Positions 28,698-41,874 of a DNA stretch of 64,000 nt are shown one piece after another. This DNA is from Siniperca chuatsi (lineage: Eukaryota > Chordata > Actinopteri > Centrarchiformes > Sinipercidae), in contig NC_058052.1 in assembly GCF_020085105.1 (NCBI RefSeq), positions 10,273,233-10,337,232 of the forward strand, read 5' to 3'. A program made the translations under genes and the position numbers. Each line of letters opens with the position of its first letter. The first letter of the stretch is position 1. Under the pieces are notes generated by a model. That model made no database searches and was not told the origin of the DNA. It saw only the letters and a list, made by a program, of their open reading frames with translations.

Positions 28698-31600
28698 ATG
28701 TCGAACCGAGTGGTGTGCAGAGAAGCAAGTCACGCCGGGAGCTGGTACTCTGCTTCGGGTAACTGTCAACAGAGCACCGTCCGCGTTAGCACGCTGTATG
28801 CTAGCTGGCTGTTATTTTTTTTCCTGATGACAGTGTGTTTTATTGGTTCTGTTGGCTTATATATTTTGTATAACCTTAAATATCTTGAGATCAAAAACTG
28901 TCGAATTCATGACTTGCCACAGCAGACGGTGATCGCTAACGTTAGGGTTGTAACGCTAATCCAGTTGGTGAAAAGTCGGCTAGCTAACATTTAGCTGGTA
29001 TTGACGCCCTCATCTGTTATCCCATTTCGTGCATGGTTGGTTTGAGCTTAATCAGCACTTCCTTCTCGGATGGTCGATAGACATTTTTCAAAACAAAATG
29101 ACATCTGCTGTTCAGCATTCTTTGACAAGCAAGCAAATCTATCGGCTTAACAATCGCTAACTCGGCTAATATTGCAGAACTTCCTGGCCTACCTGCTATC
29201 TGGCTAGATTAGACATTTACCGAAACATCCTGCCAGCAACTATTTTAACTTAAAATGCTTGTGTTGTTGTGGTCTTGCTGCTTAAGTGCAGAAATAACAG
29301 TTACTCCCTGTTATAAGACAAAGGACTGGGCAGGGCAGAAAATCAAAGGTTCATGTTGCACCCCTTCCCCCATTTCACTAGCTAGCTGCTAGTTTATTTT
29401 TATTAAACCCCGCAAGCCTGCCTGTTTATCCCTTTTCAGCTGGTCTTGTTAGTAATAATCGTCTTCGACAGAACATATACACTAGCTAAACAGTACAGAA
29501 ACACTACCGATATTTATATTGCATATAAACATTTATATGTCCATAAACTACATCTGAAAGCTGATCTAACGTTAATCCCGATATCCTTGTTCGTTTTTAC
29601 TAAACTAATTACATCAGTTGTTTGTTTTTCCTGCAGACTTGATTATATAAATCAGTCAGCTATGTTTGACTGATGTTGACATAACGTTAGAAGCTGTGGA
29701 CACTGGTAAAGACTAACAATGGTAGGTTTATACAGTAATACAGGCAGTGTGTTCCAGTATAATCAACCACAGCTAGCAAGTTTAAAATTGAGCTTATTTT
29801 TATTGTTGAACCGGGACCAGAACACCTGGTTAGATCTAGATTGACAGTGAAAGGTTGAGTGTTTTAACTAAAAGGTCCAGTTTATAAAAGATTGCAAGAA
29901 CTGTATTAGGTGTCATCAGAGATGGGTTATTATCTGTATAGAAAATGGGGTTGATATGTTAAAGCTCATTCTTGTTGATCTCTATTTCTCACCCAAAATA
30001 ACTCCTACTGACTAGGCTAAATTAGCCACTGTTGCTACACTTGGATTTCACCCCCTGGGGATTATTACAGTGACACTGATATCAAAAATAACCCTGATCT
30101 TAGTGATCTATGCGTGTAGCTTTCCAGTGTCGGTCAAATCCTATTTGTTTTGATCAGACAATTTAGTATTTAGTGTTATTTGTTAGTGCTGGCTCGCTAT
30201 GTCATTCTTAATCTTGTAAGGTAGCATAGGTAGAGCAGTATGAGTCAGTGGCTCCCCTTTAAACCAGTGATCTGAAATAACATTTTTTTAATTGTTTAGT
30301 TTATTTATTTATTTATTTATTTATACCTTTTCAGGATCCCAGCTGAATGCACAACTAGATGGCTGGCTGTCCCAAGCACAGTCCACAATCAGACCTGCTA
30401 GAGCCATCATAGCGCCGTAAGCACACGTTGACAAATGGAAGAAAAATACAATCTGAACAAGTCAACAGGTATCTGTGATGGCGTCTCATAATCTCTAATT
30501 TGACGTTTTTGTTTGCAGGCATGCTGGCTATACCTACTGTGGTGCTTGTGCAGCACATGCCTACAAGCAGGTTGATCCCTCTGTTACGTAAGTCATTCAG
30601 TTTTCTATCTCTATTCCTTATTTAAGAAATTGCTTTGTATGACTGCTTTGTTATCTTCACTTTCTCCCCCACAGAGTGAGCAGATGTTAGTTTAGATAGT
30701 AGAATATAGTGCTGGTGGTGTGCCTTTTGTGAACAGAGTGAGTGAGATAAAATCCTGTTGCCCTTCAGTCGTAGGGTGTTCATCCTGGGACCTTCACACC
30801 ATGTGCCCCTCTCCCGCTGTGCCCTGTCACCTGCAGAGATCTATAGAACACCTCTCTATGACCTGAGAATCGATCAGAAGGGTATTCACTGTTTTCACTC
30901 ATGACATTGTGATTTTATTTGTGTGTTAACACATGCTGGTTAATTATTTAGGAAGGTATTTTAAGGGGTCATGTGAGGGAGTAACATAACTACAGTTTAG
31001 ACTGCAGTTTAGGTTTAAGTGTAGGATGTGTAGTGCATGTTTCATGCCAAAACACACTTTTAATCATCCTCCAGGGACCAGGAAGTTCCCTGACTCTTAA
31101 GATACATGCTTTCTCAATGATGAGGTTTTGCTCAGCTAGACACTTACCAGGATTCCCAATTTAAATGAGTGTGCAGCTCATTTCTAAATCAGTAGACATG
31201 GTCATGATAACATGCACAAATATAATTGAAACTCACCTCTGTTTTACAGTTTATGCTGACCTCTGGAAAACTGGGTTGTTTGAGCGAATGAGTCTGCAGA
31301 CAGATGAAGATGAGCACAGTATTGAAATGCACTTGCCTTACACTGCTAAAGCCATGGAGAGGTAATGCACATTGGAGTGGCATTCATTGAACGAAAGAAT
31401 CGACACTATACACTTTCAAAGGGAACGGTCTCACAGAATGAAGCTTTTTCTTAAAGGTGCCCTGTGGAGTTTTCTTCTAAACAAACTGAAGTTATGGTTA
31501 TATTCAGTGTTACTCACCAAAACGCACTGTGTGTCCTCCAACAAACTTGTTGAATGCAGAATTTTTTGTGCATTGTTTACATCCATGTTTACTTACTAGC

Positions 31601-34412
31601 AATCTTCTTCTTCCGTGCCTTTGCTGGTGCATTGCAGCATAGTTTGGCGTGTTACTGTAGATCAGTGGAATTGTGTGATCCCATTGCATGGAATGTATAC
31701 TGCGTCCCTGTGCGTGTGCACGAGATAAACAAAACAGTGGCCCACTCATAGAAAAACGGCTCCATAGCGCTACTAGAGGTCAAAAACTCCACAGGGAACC
31801 TTTAAATATTATTGACAAAACAAGAAGACTGTAGAAGAGCTCTTTTAGTTCTGTTTATTCTTTTCATTGCCTTCCTATACATACTGCAAACCAGTATCAC
31901 ATTGGTGCAGGGACACATGGTGTCACAAGTGTGATATGCATAATTGATACAGCCTTCTGTTAGGTTGGCAGGAGTCAAAGGCATTTTCTTGGTTCAGAAA
32001 AGCAGGGATCAGGTAGTATTAGGTGAACCGAGCACATTAGCTCAACGCATATCATCCGTAACAAGTTTAACTAAGACCTGTGGTGTCGACTGACAAGAAA
32101 CATTAGTAACGTAGGTGTTGCATATAGGGTATAAAGGTGCAACTCACCAGTGTCAGCTTATCGTGCAGTAGGCTGGAGGTTTCCCATTAGTTTTCTCTGA
32201 TAGATGCTATGAAAAATCAAACTAATATTAATGCAGATTTTATCTCCACCCATGCCTGTTGGACAGAATTTTGACTGTGAGGTGTAGTTATTGCACTGAA
32301 GTTTTTAACTCAATAATCTGATGTTGCAGCCACAAAGACGAGTTTAGCATCGTCCCTGTGCTTGTGGGTGCCCTGAGTGAGTCAAAGGAGCAGGAATATG
32401 GGAAGCTGCTCAGCAAGTACCTGGCGGACCCTTCCAACCTTTTCATTATCTCATCCGACTTCTGCCACTGGGGTAGGTACCGACAAAATAAAAGCATTGA
32501 AAATGACACTCATTCTCTGAGATGATTCTGCAATTAAAAGTATATTTTGTGATCTGAGGATAATTCGGCCTAAATGTCATAACTGTGACATGACTGTATC
32601 TAGCTTTGTACTGATGTCCATTTCTCTTTCGAAGGTCAACGGTTCCGCTACACGTACTACGACGAATCTCAAGGGGAGATCTACAGGTCTATTGAGCATC
32701 TTGATAAAATGGTGACCACTGAGATATATTTGATATTTGATCACTTGTGGGATAAAATATGTTAAGTTTTTGATTATTATCAGCCACATGCACAGCTGTC
32801 ATGGTAATGAAGTACATATTAAATATGGCAATTTGAAGTCCTCGTGCTCTTAATGTGACTATTTAGTTTAATGTAACTGCTAAAAATACCATGTTTCAGG
32901 AAGTTAAAATACAGAAGCATATGGATATACTGTAGATGTTTCTTTTGTTGTTTTTGTGACCATGACATTTGTTTTCTTGAACAGACAGCATACAGGAGTT
33001 ACAGCTATTTTAAGATCATAAGAAAAGAAAACCTTTCTAGAGATCACAAAATAATTGAGTATAAATCAAACGAAACATAATTATATTGAGAAGTATGACA
33101 AAACAACAAAACAAATCAAAACATGACTTCTGACTTTTGTTCAACTTTGTTTTTCTCTGCTTGTGAAGGGGATGGGCATTATAGAACAGCTGGATCCCAT
33201 GTCTTTCACTAACTACTTGAAGAAGTACCGCAATACCATCTGTGGGCGTCACCCGATTGGAGTGCTGCTAAATGTAAGTACCACAGAAGAAGAGCCTCGC
33301 CAGATGTATCGGTATTTAACATAATGTAGTCATGTTGATGGGGGTTCAATTGACTGGTTGCTAAGCTCCGCTACCCTTAGTTATTGTTGCTACTCTTCTC
33401 CGTCAAGCTTTCCGTTCTGGCACATGCAGTTTTATAATGATAACGTTGGCGCATTTACCACCCAAAAATCCTTGATTTCGGACACAGGTCAACAAAAGGA
33501 GCTTCTTATTTCTAGCTGACGGCCGTTGATTTTGCCGGCAGAAATGACAACTGTTGCTGCTGTTAGGATCCCTGCCTAAATATGCACTTGATGACTACAT
33601 ACACTATGTCGTGCTAAAAGACTGAGGCTAAAGCTGCATGTCGTAAGTAAAAAGTTGATCCATATAGGAAAGGTGTAAATAAAGACACTTGTTCTTGAAG
33701 ATTGTACTTGTATTGCAGTGTAGAGTTAGTTGGTCCTAGTATTTCAAATATAACAAGGAAAGAGATCAGACTGTTATCATATTTTAACATAATCTGTAAA
33801 CCCACAAACTGTTGTAGTTAGTTAATGACACTACTTGGCCGTGAAAGTAACACTTGGTTACTACTGTAGGTAGTAAGCCATTTAGCTGTGTTAATGATTA
33901 CAGCTTACATTAGAGTTCTTCTGTTCTTGTGTTTTCAGTTTTCCAAAGGCTAAATTAAGACACCACCATCCAAACTCTTTATATATGAAGTATCACTCTT
34001 ACTAAAGCCTCATGCACATCGCTTCACTATGTGGAGAAATCCAAAGCTTGACAGGCCTGCCATGTCTAGTCACAGTTTCTAAGCACCAGTAGGACAATCA
34101 CTGTTCGGGGGAGGCGTTTAGTGAACGATCGATTGGCAGTGAAGAACAGTAAAAAAAATAAAAATAAATGCGTTAGTTGAGAAATATACCTCATGTCATA
34201 AGAATGGGACACTCTATCCTTATTGCCTGTGTGTGTGACTCAGTGACTAAGGGGATGCTACTGATGTTACTGTATTGCAGGCTGTGGCTGAGCTGAGGAA
34301 GTCTGGTTTAGAAATGAACTTCTCTTTCCTGAACTACGCCCAGTCAAGTGAGTGCAGGAACTGGCAGGACAGCTCCGTGAGTTACGCTGCCGGGGCACTC
34401 ATCATTCATTGA
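28698..34412 (+). CDS. memo1: MEMO1, iron-binding mediator of cell motility
   Basis: Works downstream of ErbB2 and other receptor kinases in cell movement, and binds iron/copper with a role in redox and iron balance. Nine exons join in phase: 28698-28758, 30335-30416, 30519-30587, 30769-30881, 31250-31361, 32330-32472, 32635-32711, 33169-33273 and 34281-34412. The product is 297 aa, the length of the human protein, and the sequence is nearly the same throughout as I recall it. The metal-site residues known from the human structure are all present: H49 (APHAGYTYC), H81 (GPSHHVPL), H192 (SSDFCHW) and C244 (TICGRHP). The ATG sits in a good context (accaagATGt); an in-frame upstream extension without ATG was not used. 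Introns contain a TTTA microsatellite and a TTAA-flanked MITE. Confidence 0.97.
30300..30324. repeat. (TTTA)n microsatellite next to the memo1 exon 2 acceptor
   Basis: Six TTTA units end ten bases before the acceptor CAG at 30332-30334, so the repeat takes the place where the branch point and pyrimidine tract normally sit. Confidence 0.9.
31455..31801. mobile_element. piggyBac-type MITE in memo1 intron 5
   Basis: A 347-base element bounded by TTAA on both sides (31451-31454 and 31802-31805). Terminal inverted repeats are nearly perfect: left AGGTGCCCTGTGGAGTTTT, complement of the right end AGGTTCCCTGTGGAGTTTT. TTAA duplications are the mark of piggyBac-like transposition. It has no transposase and short frames inside are not genes. 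The clean ends suggest a fairly recent insertion. Confidence 0.85.
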
Positions 34413-34906
34413 GGTCGACTTTCGCAGGGGCCACTGCAATGCCGCCGCCCTGCCCTTACTATCTATCGCCATAACCTGACCCAGACACCCTCCCTCTCAC
34501 CCCACCCCCAGTTATGCCCACTATTTGCAGGAAGGACCTAGACACTCGAAGCCAATACAGTCTTCTTTCTCTGTCTCTCTCTCAGCTCTCCTCCGCCTTT
34601 CTCCATCCTCCGCTCAGTTTGAAGTGTCTCAGAGCTTTTGGTTGAAACATTTAGTTTGAAGTGCAGTGTTGAGATTATGTCGGAGCAAATGGTTAGAGGA
34701 GATAAGAGGAGTGCATATTATTTAGGCTTGGAGTAAATGTTGGGAGGGGGGAATCTTATTTGGGTTTTTGCAAGGACTGTAGTTGTCCTCTTAGTCCCTT
34801 TTTGTTTTCCTGAGAAAACGATGGATTTGAGTTGACATAATGCAAACTTTACATTTGGACTCTTGGCGATCTGTGCTCATGTAATCTGCCTCAGAAAAGG
34901 AATGAA

Positions 34907-34912
34907 AATAAA
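34907..34912 (+). terminator. memo1: memo1 poly(A) signal
   Basis: AATAAA about 495 bases after the memo1 stop codon, the first good signal downstream. Confidence 0.6.
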
Positions 34913-37160
34913 ACTGCAGATCTTAATGGAGAATATTGAAATGTTGCCAGAAGAAAATGAAATGAGTGTTTTGACTGCTTCAAGCTAGATGCGACTTCAT
35001 CTTTAAAAACAGTGTCATAGGTAATTACTACCATTGCTCAACATATGTGGTAGCTGCTAACAAAGGGCTGCACCCAACAAAGTTCACTAACCCCCTACTG
35101 TACAACACCAAAAATTTTATTACTCTGTTTATTAAATATTATCTTTTAGTCATATTTTATTGCTTTTAATCCTCCCTTTTTTAGTAGTTTTATTAGACGT
35201 GATAGTATTTACTCAAGTAGTGTGTAGATTTGAACAAAAGCAGTGTTGTCACTTAAGCTCCAAAGCCATCAACATGGTTTCCCCAATAAATGTGTGTGCA
35301 ACACCTGCTCCCAGATTCCTATTATATGCTTGTAGCATTATAGATGTTTTTTGCGAGGGCCAGACTACAGTTGTGGGTGCTACAGAAATGTAATCAAAGC
35401 TGGATATTGTGTAAATTACTCCAACGCTGACATCTCTGGTTCTTTGTTTACACTGCCACACTCAATCTCTGTGGTTATTGAATTGTCAGTATAGGAGACT
35501 CGAGCGAAGACTTGCTAGGGTTGTAGAAAACGTATTTTGTTACACGTTCGGTTCTGTAAGAGCAGCAAAGCTTTTGTTTTGGCCTGAACAAAGTGATGAA
35601 GTGGTAAAGGCCTAGATGGTCTGCTTAAATTGTAGGACCTCTTATTATATCCGTTCACTAGGTAGTCATTTACAACTCTTTTTGTTAATACGTTTTGATT
35701 TAAGAATGCCAAAAGTTATTGGAAAGATTGAAGTCTTCATCCTCATTTAAAGGTTTTCTTTCCTGTTCAGTTGCTCCTGAGTGTATGAGAATTCACTTCA
35801 AAATTACTCTTGGGGCAGTAGGAGTATCCATTGGACAAGATTAGCTAAAACAAGTAATAGATGGCTCGCACAAAGTCATAACGCTTTGCTATAAGGTTTA
35901 AGAGTCTACCCATAATAGTGACAGATGTTGCTCCCGCTGTAATTTGGATTATTAGATCTGAATCTGTTAAAAAAAACATCATTATACAATTAGTAACAAA
36001 AGAAAAGATTAGCAAACTGCATACAAAAGCTGAATGCAAAAACCTGATGATTCATAATGGCAGTATAGGCTTTCAATGACAATATGACATAGGTAGCACA
36101 AAGTCTGCTGTCCTGTCCTGAATGACTTTTGCTGTTGACGTCAAGTATAAAGTATTCCCATTCAAATGATGCAGTTCTCTAACATTGGTCCATCCCTCTC
36201 GGCACCATAAGAGGCATCGCACTTGGCATTGAGCTACAATGTCTGGTTGAACCAAGTGGGCACAGACTGAAAGATGAATCCCCAGACTCACTTGACCTCT
36301 GACGTTAATTTAAGGGAAACAAGTAAAGCATGACACACTGTGCTATTGTGCCTTTTATCACTGTTGCACATATACATGTAAAGCGTATTCTCACTTTTAG
36401 TCTTATTTTAGAATGTGTACTTTCAGTTTTTGTTTTTCCACATGTACCCTCACTGTTCACCCAGCACTCCAGGAGTGTGTGTATGTGTTTGTGTGTGTGT
36501 GACCTGTCCCCCTCATCTGTTGATCTAAAATGGCACCAACTGTTAATCTCCTTTCCCCAGCAGGGAGTGGTGTTCTGTTTTCTCCACCTCACCTCATTCC
36601 TGTAGAGACACAAAGGCTGAACCTCAACACTGTTCATTTTCTGTTTATGGATCTTTGTTTGTCTTTTAGAAATGTTTTTTGTATTATTTCTTTCTTGCTT
36701 AGAGAATGGGAACTTACACGTCACAAACCTAAAATATACTACTTAACTACTCCCTAAATGGAGTTTTTTTTAATCTCAGGTTCCACTGACAAAGCATCCC
36801 AAAAGGCTCTTCAGATAAGGCCGTGGATTCATGTTACAAAACAAGTAAAATGTACTGAAAAGCTCTTCTCTGGTGTCTTGTTCTTCATGTATTTACAATC
36901 ACACAGAAAACAGTTGACTTGGTATATGCATTTTATTTTTTAATCACAGTCTTTAATGAATATGTTTATTCCTCCAAAGTTGCAATGGATAAGTAGCCTC
37001 TTTTATGTCTAGCACTGCAGCAATGAAACGTGGAGTGTTAGTTTAGAAATGTCACCAGCAGAGGGAGCCAGGTGGTAGAGGAATAAAATAAAATGAACAC
37101 GCAGTTCCTTCATTTCAGGAACTAAAAACTGTCCAGATAGAATTGTATGTTCTTTGTATA
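34913..37160. other. Intergenic, memo1 to srd5a2; no gene seen
   Basis: No recognisable exon on either strand. Alternating GT runs occur around 36475-36510. Overlapping short frames at 36305-36757 lie on both strands and look like chance. Confidence 0.55.
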
Positions 37161-37162
37161 TA

Positions 37163-37381
37163 CACTCAGTTGCCAGTTTATTAGGCACGCCTAGCTAAAA
37201 CTAATGCAGTCTAAAACAACAGTCCTACAATAAATCCTCCCTTCATGAAGGTTATAATGTTTGGTTTTTGTTGAAACTGTTTCAGAGAGATGTTGATTCA
37301 AAACTGAACGTTATAATAGTAGTAGGATTTATTGTAGGTTTATTGTAGGACTGGTGTACCTTATTAAGTGGCAATTGTGTG
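37163..37381. mobile_element. Tc1/mariner-type MITE
   Basis: A 219-base element flanked by TA (37161-37162 and 37382-37383). The left end CACTCAGTTGCCAGTTTATT pairs with the complement of the right end, CACACAATTGCCACTTAATA, and the match goes on for about 29 bases. I recognise this 'CACTC..GGCCACTTTATTAGG' terminus as a widespread fish mariner-type MITE. No coding part remains. Confidence 0.75.
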
Positions 37382-37383
37382 TA

Positions 37384-38629
37384 CTTCCACAAAACTACTA
37401 TAGATGATGTTACTCTGTGAATTTGACCTCCTTTATTTCCAGCATTTCTACCAGTTCATCCCTTTTTTTTATTCTTATCACTGAAGTCAAATTACAAACA
37501 CGATAATTGACTTGAAGAAAATATGTGTACTGCAACTGCCACTTGATTAATGAATTTGGATGCCTGGGAAAACATGCTTGAGGCTATACAATAAGGCCGC
37601 CTTCCAAATGTGCTCATCTGCCTCAGTTTCCAGACTAGTAGTATCAGTTGGAGGCAGGACGCTTCATAGTACAAACTGAAGTTAACAAGAAATATCCTAG
37701 CTAATGGAATATGTTAGTGACTTGTTGGATTGAATATGTCACAGCAACACAGAACTAGTTCAGTTTTCACATTATGCATAATCACAGATCACAAAATGCA
37801 GAATCTCCCTTTGATAATTATCATCAGATTATTACAGAAACACCAGCATATCAATAAATGTTTACGATCATATTAATTTCACTATTGTACTCAACAATTA
37901 TTCCTTAAAAGTAAACTGGGTTGTACATTTCAAACCACATACAAGGGAGTTTAAAAATGTGTTTGAATACTGTACTGCTGTACTCCTCTACTGATTATGT
38001 AGTACAGGCATATCTGGTTATGATTCCTGAAACTATAGACACATGCGGTAATAATGTAATTGCCATTTGTGGCTGCATGTGGACTTTGATGCCTTTATTG
38101 GGAAGTTATGGTGAGTTTAGTCAGTTCTTCTGTTCAAGTTCTCGTGGGTAATGAGTAGGACTGGAAAAGCTTAATTCAAAGTCAGTAGCTCTCCCTCCAC
38201 TTGCTCACACACTTTTACACAATTAAAATCTTCCAAATGTAAACAGCTACATAATTTGAGATTGGTGCAGATGTTGCTGTGTGTCTGTAAACCGGATGGG
38301 CAGGCAGAGGAGGTTTTCAACGAGGGACTTGACTTGACTTGACTTCAGACCAAAACAGATTTGTAGCAGCTGACTTCATGAACATAATATTCCATGCAGT
38401 TCTGTTCACTCCTATTGTAGCTTTGGGAAATCCAGCAATTTAATATCAGCACTTACATTCCAAGGTGGAAAGGATCATCATAACCTCACATATAGCAATG
38501 TTTGTACCCACGCTGTGACAAAGGGAGCACACTCCTATTTCAGCAAGCTGACACACCTCTCTTTGCTTTGGGAGGAGTCAGAGAGGCTGTATACATCCAT
38601 TTAAATTCATACAGACACTTAAGATTAGG
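37384..38629. other. Upstream region of srd5a2; no gene seen
   Basis: About 1.2 kb without a recognisable exon. It includes four exact GACTT units at 38326-38345. Promoter-distal control elements for srd5a2 may lie here, but none was identified. Confidence 0.5.
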
Positions 38630-38636
38630 TATAAAA
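38630..38636 (+). promoter_or_regulatory. srd5a2: TATA box of srd5a2
   Basis: TATAAAA lies 50 bases upstream of the srd5a2 ATG, which would place transcription start near 38660 with a very short leader. A focused TATA promoter suits a tissue- and hormone-regulated gene. Confidence 0.65.
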
Positions 38637-38685
38637 GGCAAAGATTACTGCAACACTCACCGACCCTGAGGCGCAGACCTGCAAC

Positions 38686-40749
38686 ATGCACTGCTATGGG
38701 GACTTGGTCAACTATCTCAGCTGTGGGATGATCCTGACAGGACTCTGGCACTTGGTCCATCACAAGAAGGTACAGACCTCCTATGGGCGCCACATGGGAC
38801 TCTCTCCTCCAGCTAGGATGGTCCCAGCCAGACTAGCCTGGTTCCTCCAGGAGATGCCAGCTCTCCTGATCCCCGTACTTTTAATGCTCGCCTCGCACAA
38901 ACCTTCCAGTATGGGGAAGTACCAGCTGCTTGGGACCTTTTGCATGCACTACTTTCAAAGGTAAAAGCAAGAGACAGCAGCCTGTTTTTTGGCAATTTAA
39001 TGTGTATGTGAAGGGAAGTCTGAAAATGTTCTTTAAGATGTACAGCAGTGGTCAGTGTCTTCGGAGTTGAGTGTAGGAAGGTACACACGGCATTCATTCA
39101 AAATACAGTCAGCAGGACAGATTTTTCACATTTGACCTAGAAATTCATTTGTTATTTCAGTTTATTTTCTGTTACTTGTCACACTGGTTTGATGAGGTTT
39201 ATAGTTTTTTCTATTTTTTTCTCACATTAATATATTTTGTTTTATGTTGTGTTATATCTATTTTATTATAACTTACATTTCTTATATTGACTTATTTTTT
39301 AATCTTTGTCTCAGATTTACTTAGCCTGTTTGTGTACAGTATTAACATCAAAGGTATACTTGAACTATGAATTCATGTATTCATCATGGATCTAGTCACA
39401 AAGATTTTCTCTCCATATTGGTTTATTATAGCACTAATCCACTAATCCAGTGAAATGTGAAACTAACTGAATAGATTTTTTTAGTTAAACTCCTGTTATT
39501 AATGTACAGTAATAATGATTGCGACCTATAATTTTGTAGAAAAAAACAAAAATGTGATATAATCATCTTTTATCATCATTTTGCCATTGTACCTATAGTT
39601 ACTAGATGTGAAAGCAAAAGCCAAATTACAAACACATTTCCAGATGTAGACACTGAAAAATGACCTTTGGAAAGGAGATTTCCTGCTGCTATAATCTGAA
39701 GGCTAAAACACTGTGAGGAATGCATTGGTAACCTCCCATGAAGAATGGGGCTTAATGGCGCCTTTTTTTGCCTGCACTGAAATGGCAAATCATTTGTACA
39801 AAATCTCTCAGCCTGGTTCAACATGTTCTTTGCATGTACCAGCATGGATAAAATGCACTATTATCCCCCTCCTTTTCCCTCCGGCTGTATCTACTGTTCC
39901 TTCACCAATCACAGGACATTTGTGTATTCACTGCTGACCAGAGGAAAGCCTTTCCCACTGAGCATGATGGTGGCAGCGGGTTTCTTCTGCTCTCTGAATG
40001 GTTTCCTGCAGGGACACTACCTGCTGCACTGTGCCCAGTTTGATGATGAATGGTCCGCTGACTATCGCTATAAAACTGGTAGGAGCAATATTTATTCTTT
40101 GCTTCAATTTTTTTTTTTTTTAATATGAAAGGCCTAATGAATTGTATCCTTTTATATGCCTCATACATTGCGAACATTTAAAGTGATGATAAATAAATAT
40201 GCAAGTAAGAATTTCTTCTAGGTTTACTGCTGTTTTACATTGGGATGGCCATCAATATACATAGTGACTATATTCTACGCAACTTGAGGAAACCAGGGGA
40301 AGTAGTTTACAAGATTCCTGCAGGTAAGAAACAGATCGCACCTGAATAACCTCTCATCCACTCTGTGCTTGTAGTGACCTGTGGTCTTCTTAATATCCTG
40401 CAGGAGGTCTGTTTGAATATGTGTCTGCTGCCAACTACTTAGGAGAGATACTGGAGTGGTTTGGCTATGCTGTCGCCACCTGGTCCCTTCCAGCACTCTC
40501 CTTCGCTGTGTTTAGCCTGTGTTTTATTGGACCAAGAGCCTATTACCATCACAGGTGCCTAAGACATTATTGAAAAGCTAAGCAGTCCCAACACAGTACA
40601 TGAATACTCACCTGTCAAACTACCTACATTACCATATGCCATTTCTGAGTGACAGATGTTATCTTCTGCTCCTCTGTTACAGGTTTTACCAAGAGAAATT
40701 CAAAGACTATCCCAAGTTACGAAAGGCGTTGATTCCATTCATCTTCTGA
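38686..40749 (+). CDS. srd5a2: Steroid 5-alpha-reductase type 2
   Basis: An endoplasmic reticulum membrane enzyme that uses NADPH to reduce the delta-4 bond of testosterone and related steroids, giving dihydrotestosterone. Five exons join in phase: 38686-38960, 39915-40078, 40222-40323, 40404-40554 and 40683-40749, giving 252 aa against 254 in human. Conserved marks: WFLQE with E56 (human E57), HYF with Y89 (human Y91), RTFVYSLL across the exon 1-2 joint, GMAINIHSDYILRNLRKPGE, GGLFEYVSAANYLGEILEW, and the C-terminus KALIPFIF. Several hydrophobic helices are evident. Type 2 rather than type 1 is favoured by these blocks and by its position behind memo1, as in mammals. Some fish carry two copies, and which one this is cannot be told. 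Confidence 0.95.
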
Positions 40750-41031
40750 GAGAAAAGGCATCTGGCTGTCTGACAATATTTGAACCGACAGCAGAAAACA
40801 AGCACAGGAATCTGCAGCCCTATTGTTGTATTTTTAAACAGAAATTACACTCATTTTACTGCACACGAATCTGTTTTGATTTTGCTTGCAGTCATTACTA
40901 TATAGTATTGTACAAAACCATTATAACAGATTTATTGTAAATGTCTTTGTATACAAACTGCTATGGAAGACGACATTGCAAAACGACATTGATAGAACAA
41001 CTTGTTGCACATAGGAAGAGATTTTGTGACA

Positions 41032-41037
41032 AATAAA
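41032..41037 (+). terminator. srd5a2: srd5a2 poly(A) signal
   Basis: AATAAA about 280 bases after the srd5a2 stop codon, in the short gap before the convergent mkks gene. Confidence 0.65.
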
Positions 41038-41874
41038 AATACTAAATGTATAAACTGCACAATAACTTATATATAACAAAATAACATCTCAGTACACTGT
41101 CTACAACATGTCAGAAAACACTGAACAATCCGGCATTATATTGGAACATTTGATTGCCTAAGGTTAATCTTTGTATTTTCATAGCTGTCAGGTTAGTGAT
41201 TCATACCAAGCAGCAGGTTCAGACTGGTAACATTGTGGATGTAACACAACGTAATGAAAAAAAAAGGTGGAAAATTCTTTTTTTTTGTGCTTTGTTAGCA
41301 AAACAAAAAAATCAGTGCCAACCTTGCAGCACCTCCTAGTGCTGACCAAAGGCAATTGCAGCAGAAACATGCTGGCTTGTAATAGTGAAGGTTTGATAAA
41401 TGATCCCCTACAAGCTGAATTCTTTTGATTCACTACATTCATATATACTCTCAAACCTCATTTAAAGGTCCTTTTAAATTAAAAGAGGTAACTAAAGCGT
41501 TACTGACTGGAAGTGGTTGTGAGATTGCTGGTGAACACGAAATGTTGGACTGTATGGATGAAAGGTTGTTTCCTGTCAGCACAAACACCAAACGTAGAGG
41601 ATACACATCTATGTGAGCTGAGAACAAGGCTGGTAAGTAAGGCTTGTTAGTAATATTACTGACAAGTAGGACAAAAAGTCAATGACTTAAATAGGTAAAT
41701 CACAAGACAACAACAGGAAAAAGGCAAGACCACTGACTGACACCAGGGTTCAATCAGATTCCCACTCATCTAGTGTCTAAACTGAATATTTCCTTTGAAC
41801 AATAAAAACAGCATTCATTCCTCATTTTGATCATCACAAACCAGAGCTCCACACTGGATAAAATGCCTATTCTG

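Noticed and set aside
31510-31749. Minus-strand 79-codon frame in a memo1 intron
   Set aside because: It is contained in the piggyBac-type MITE.
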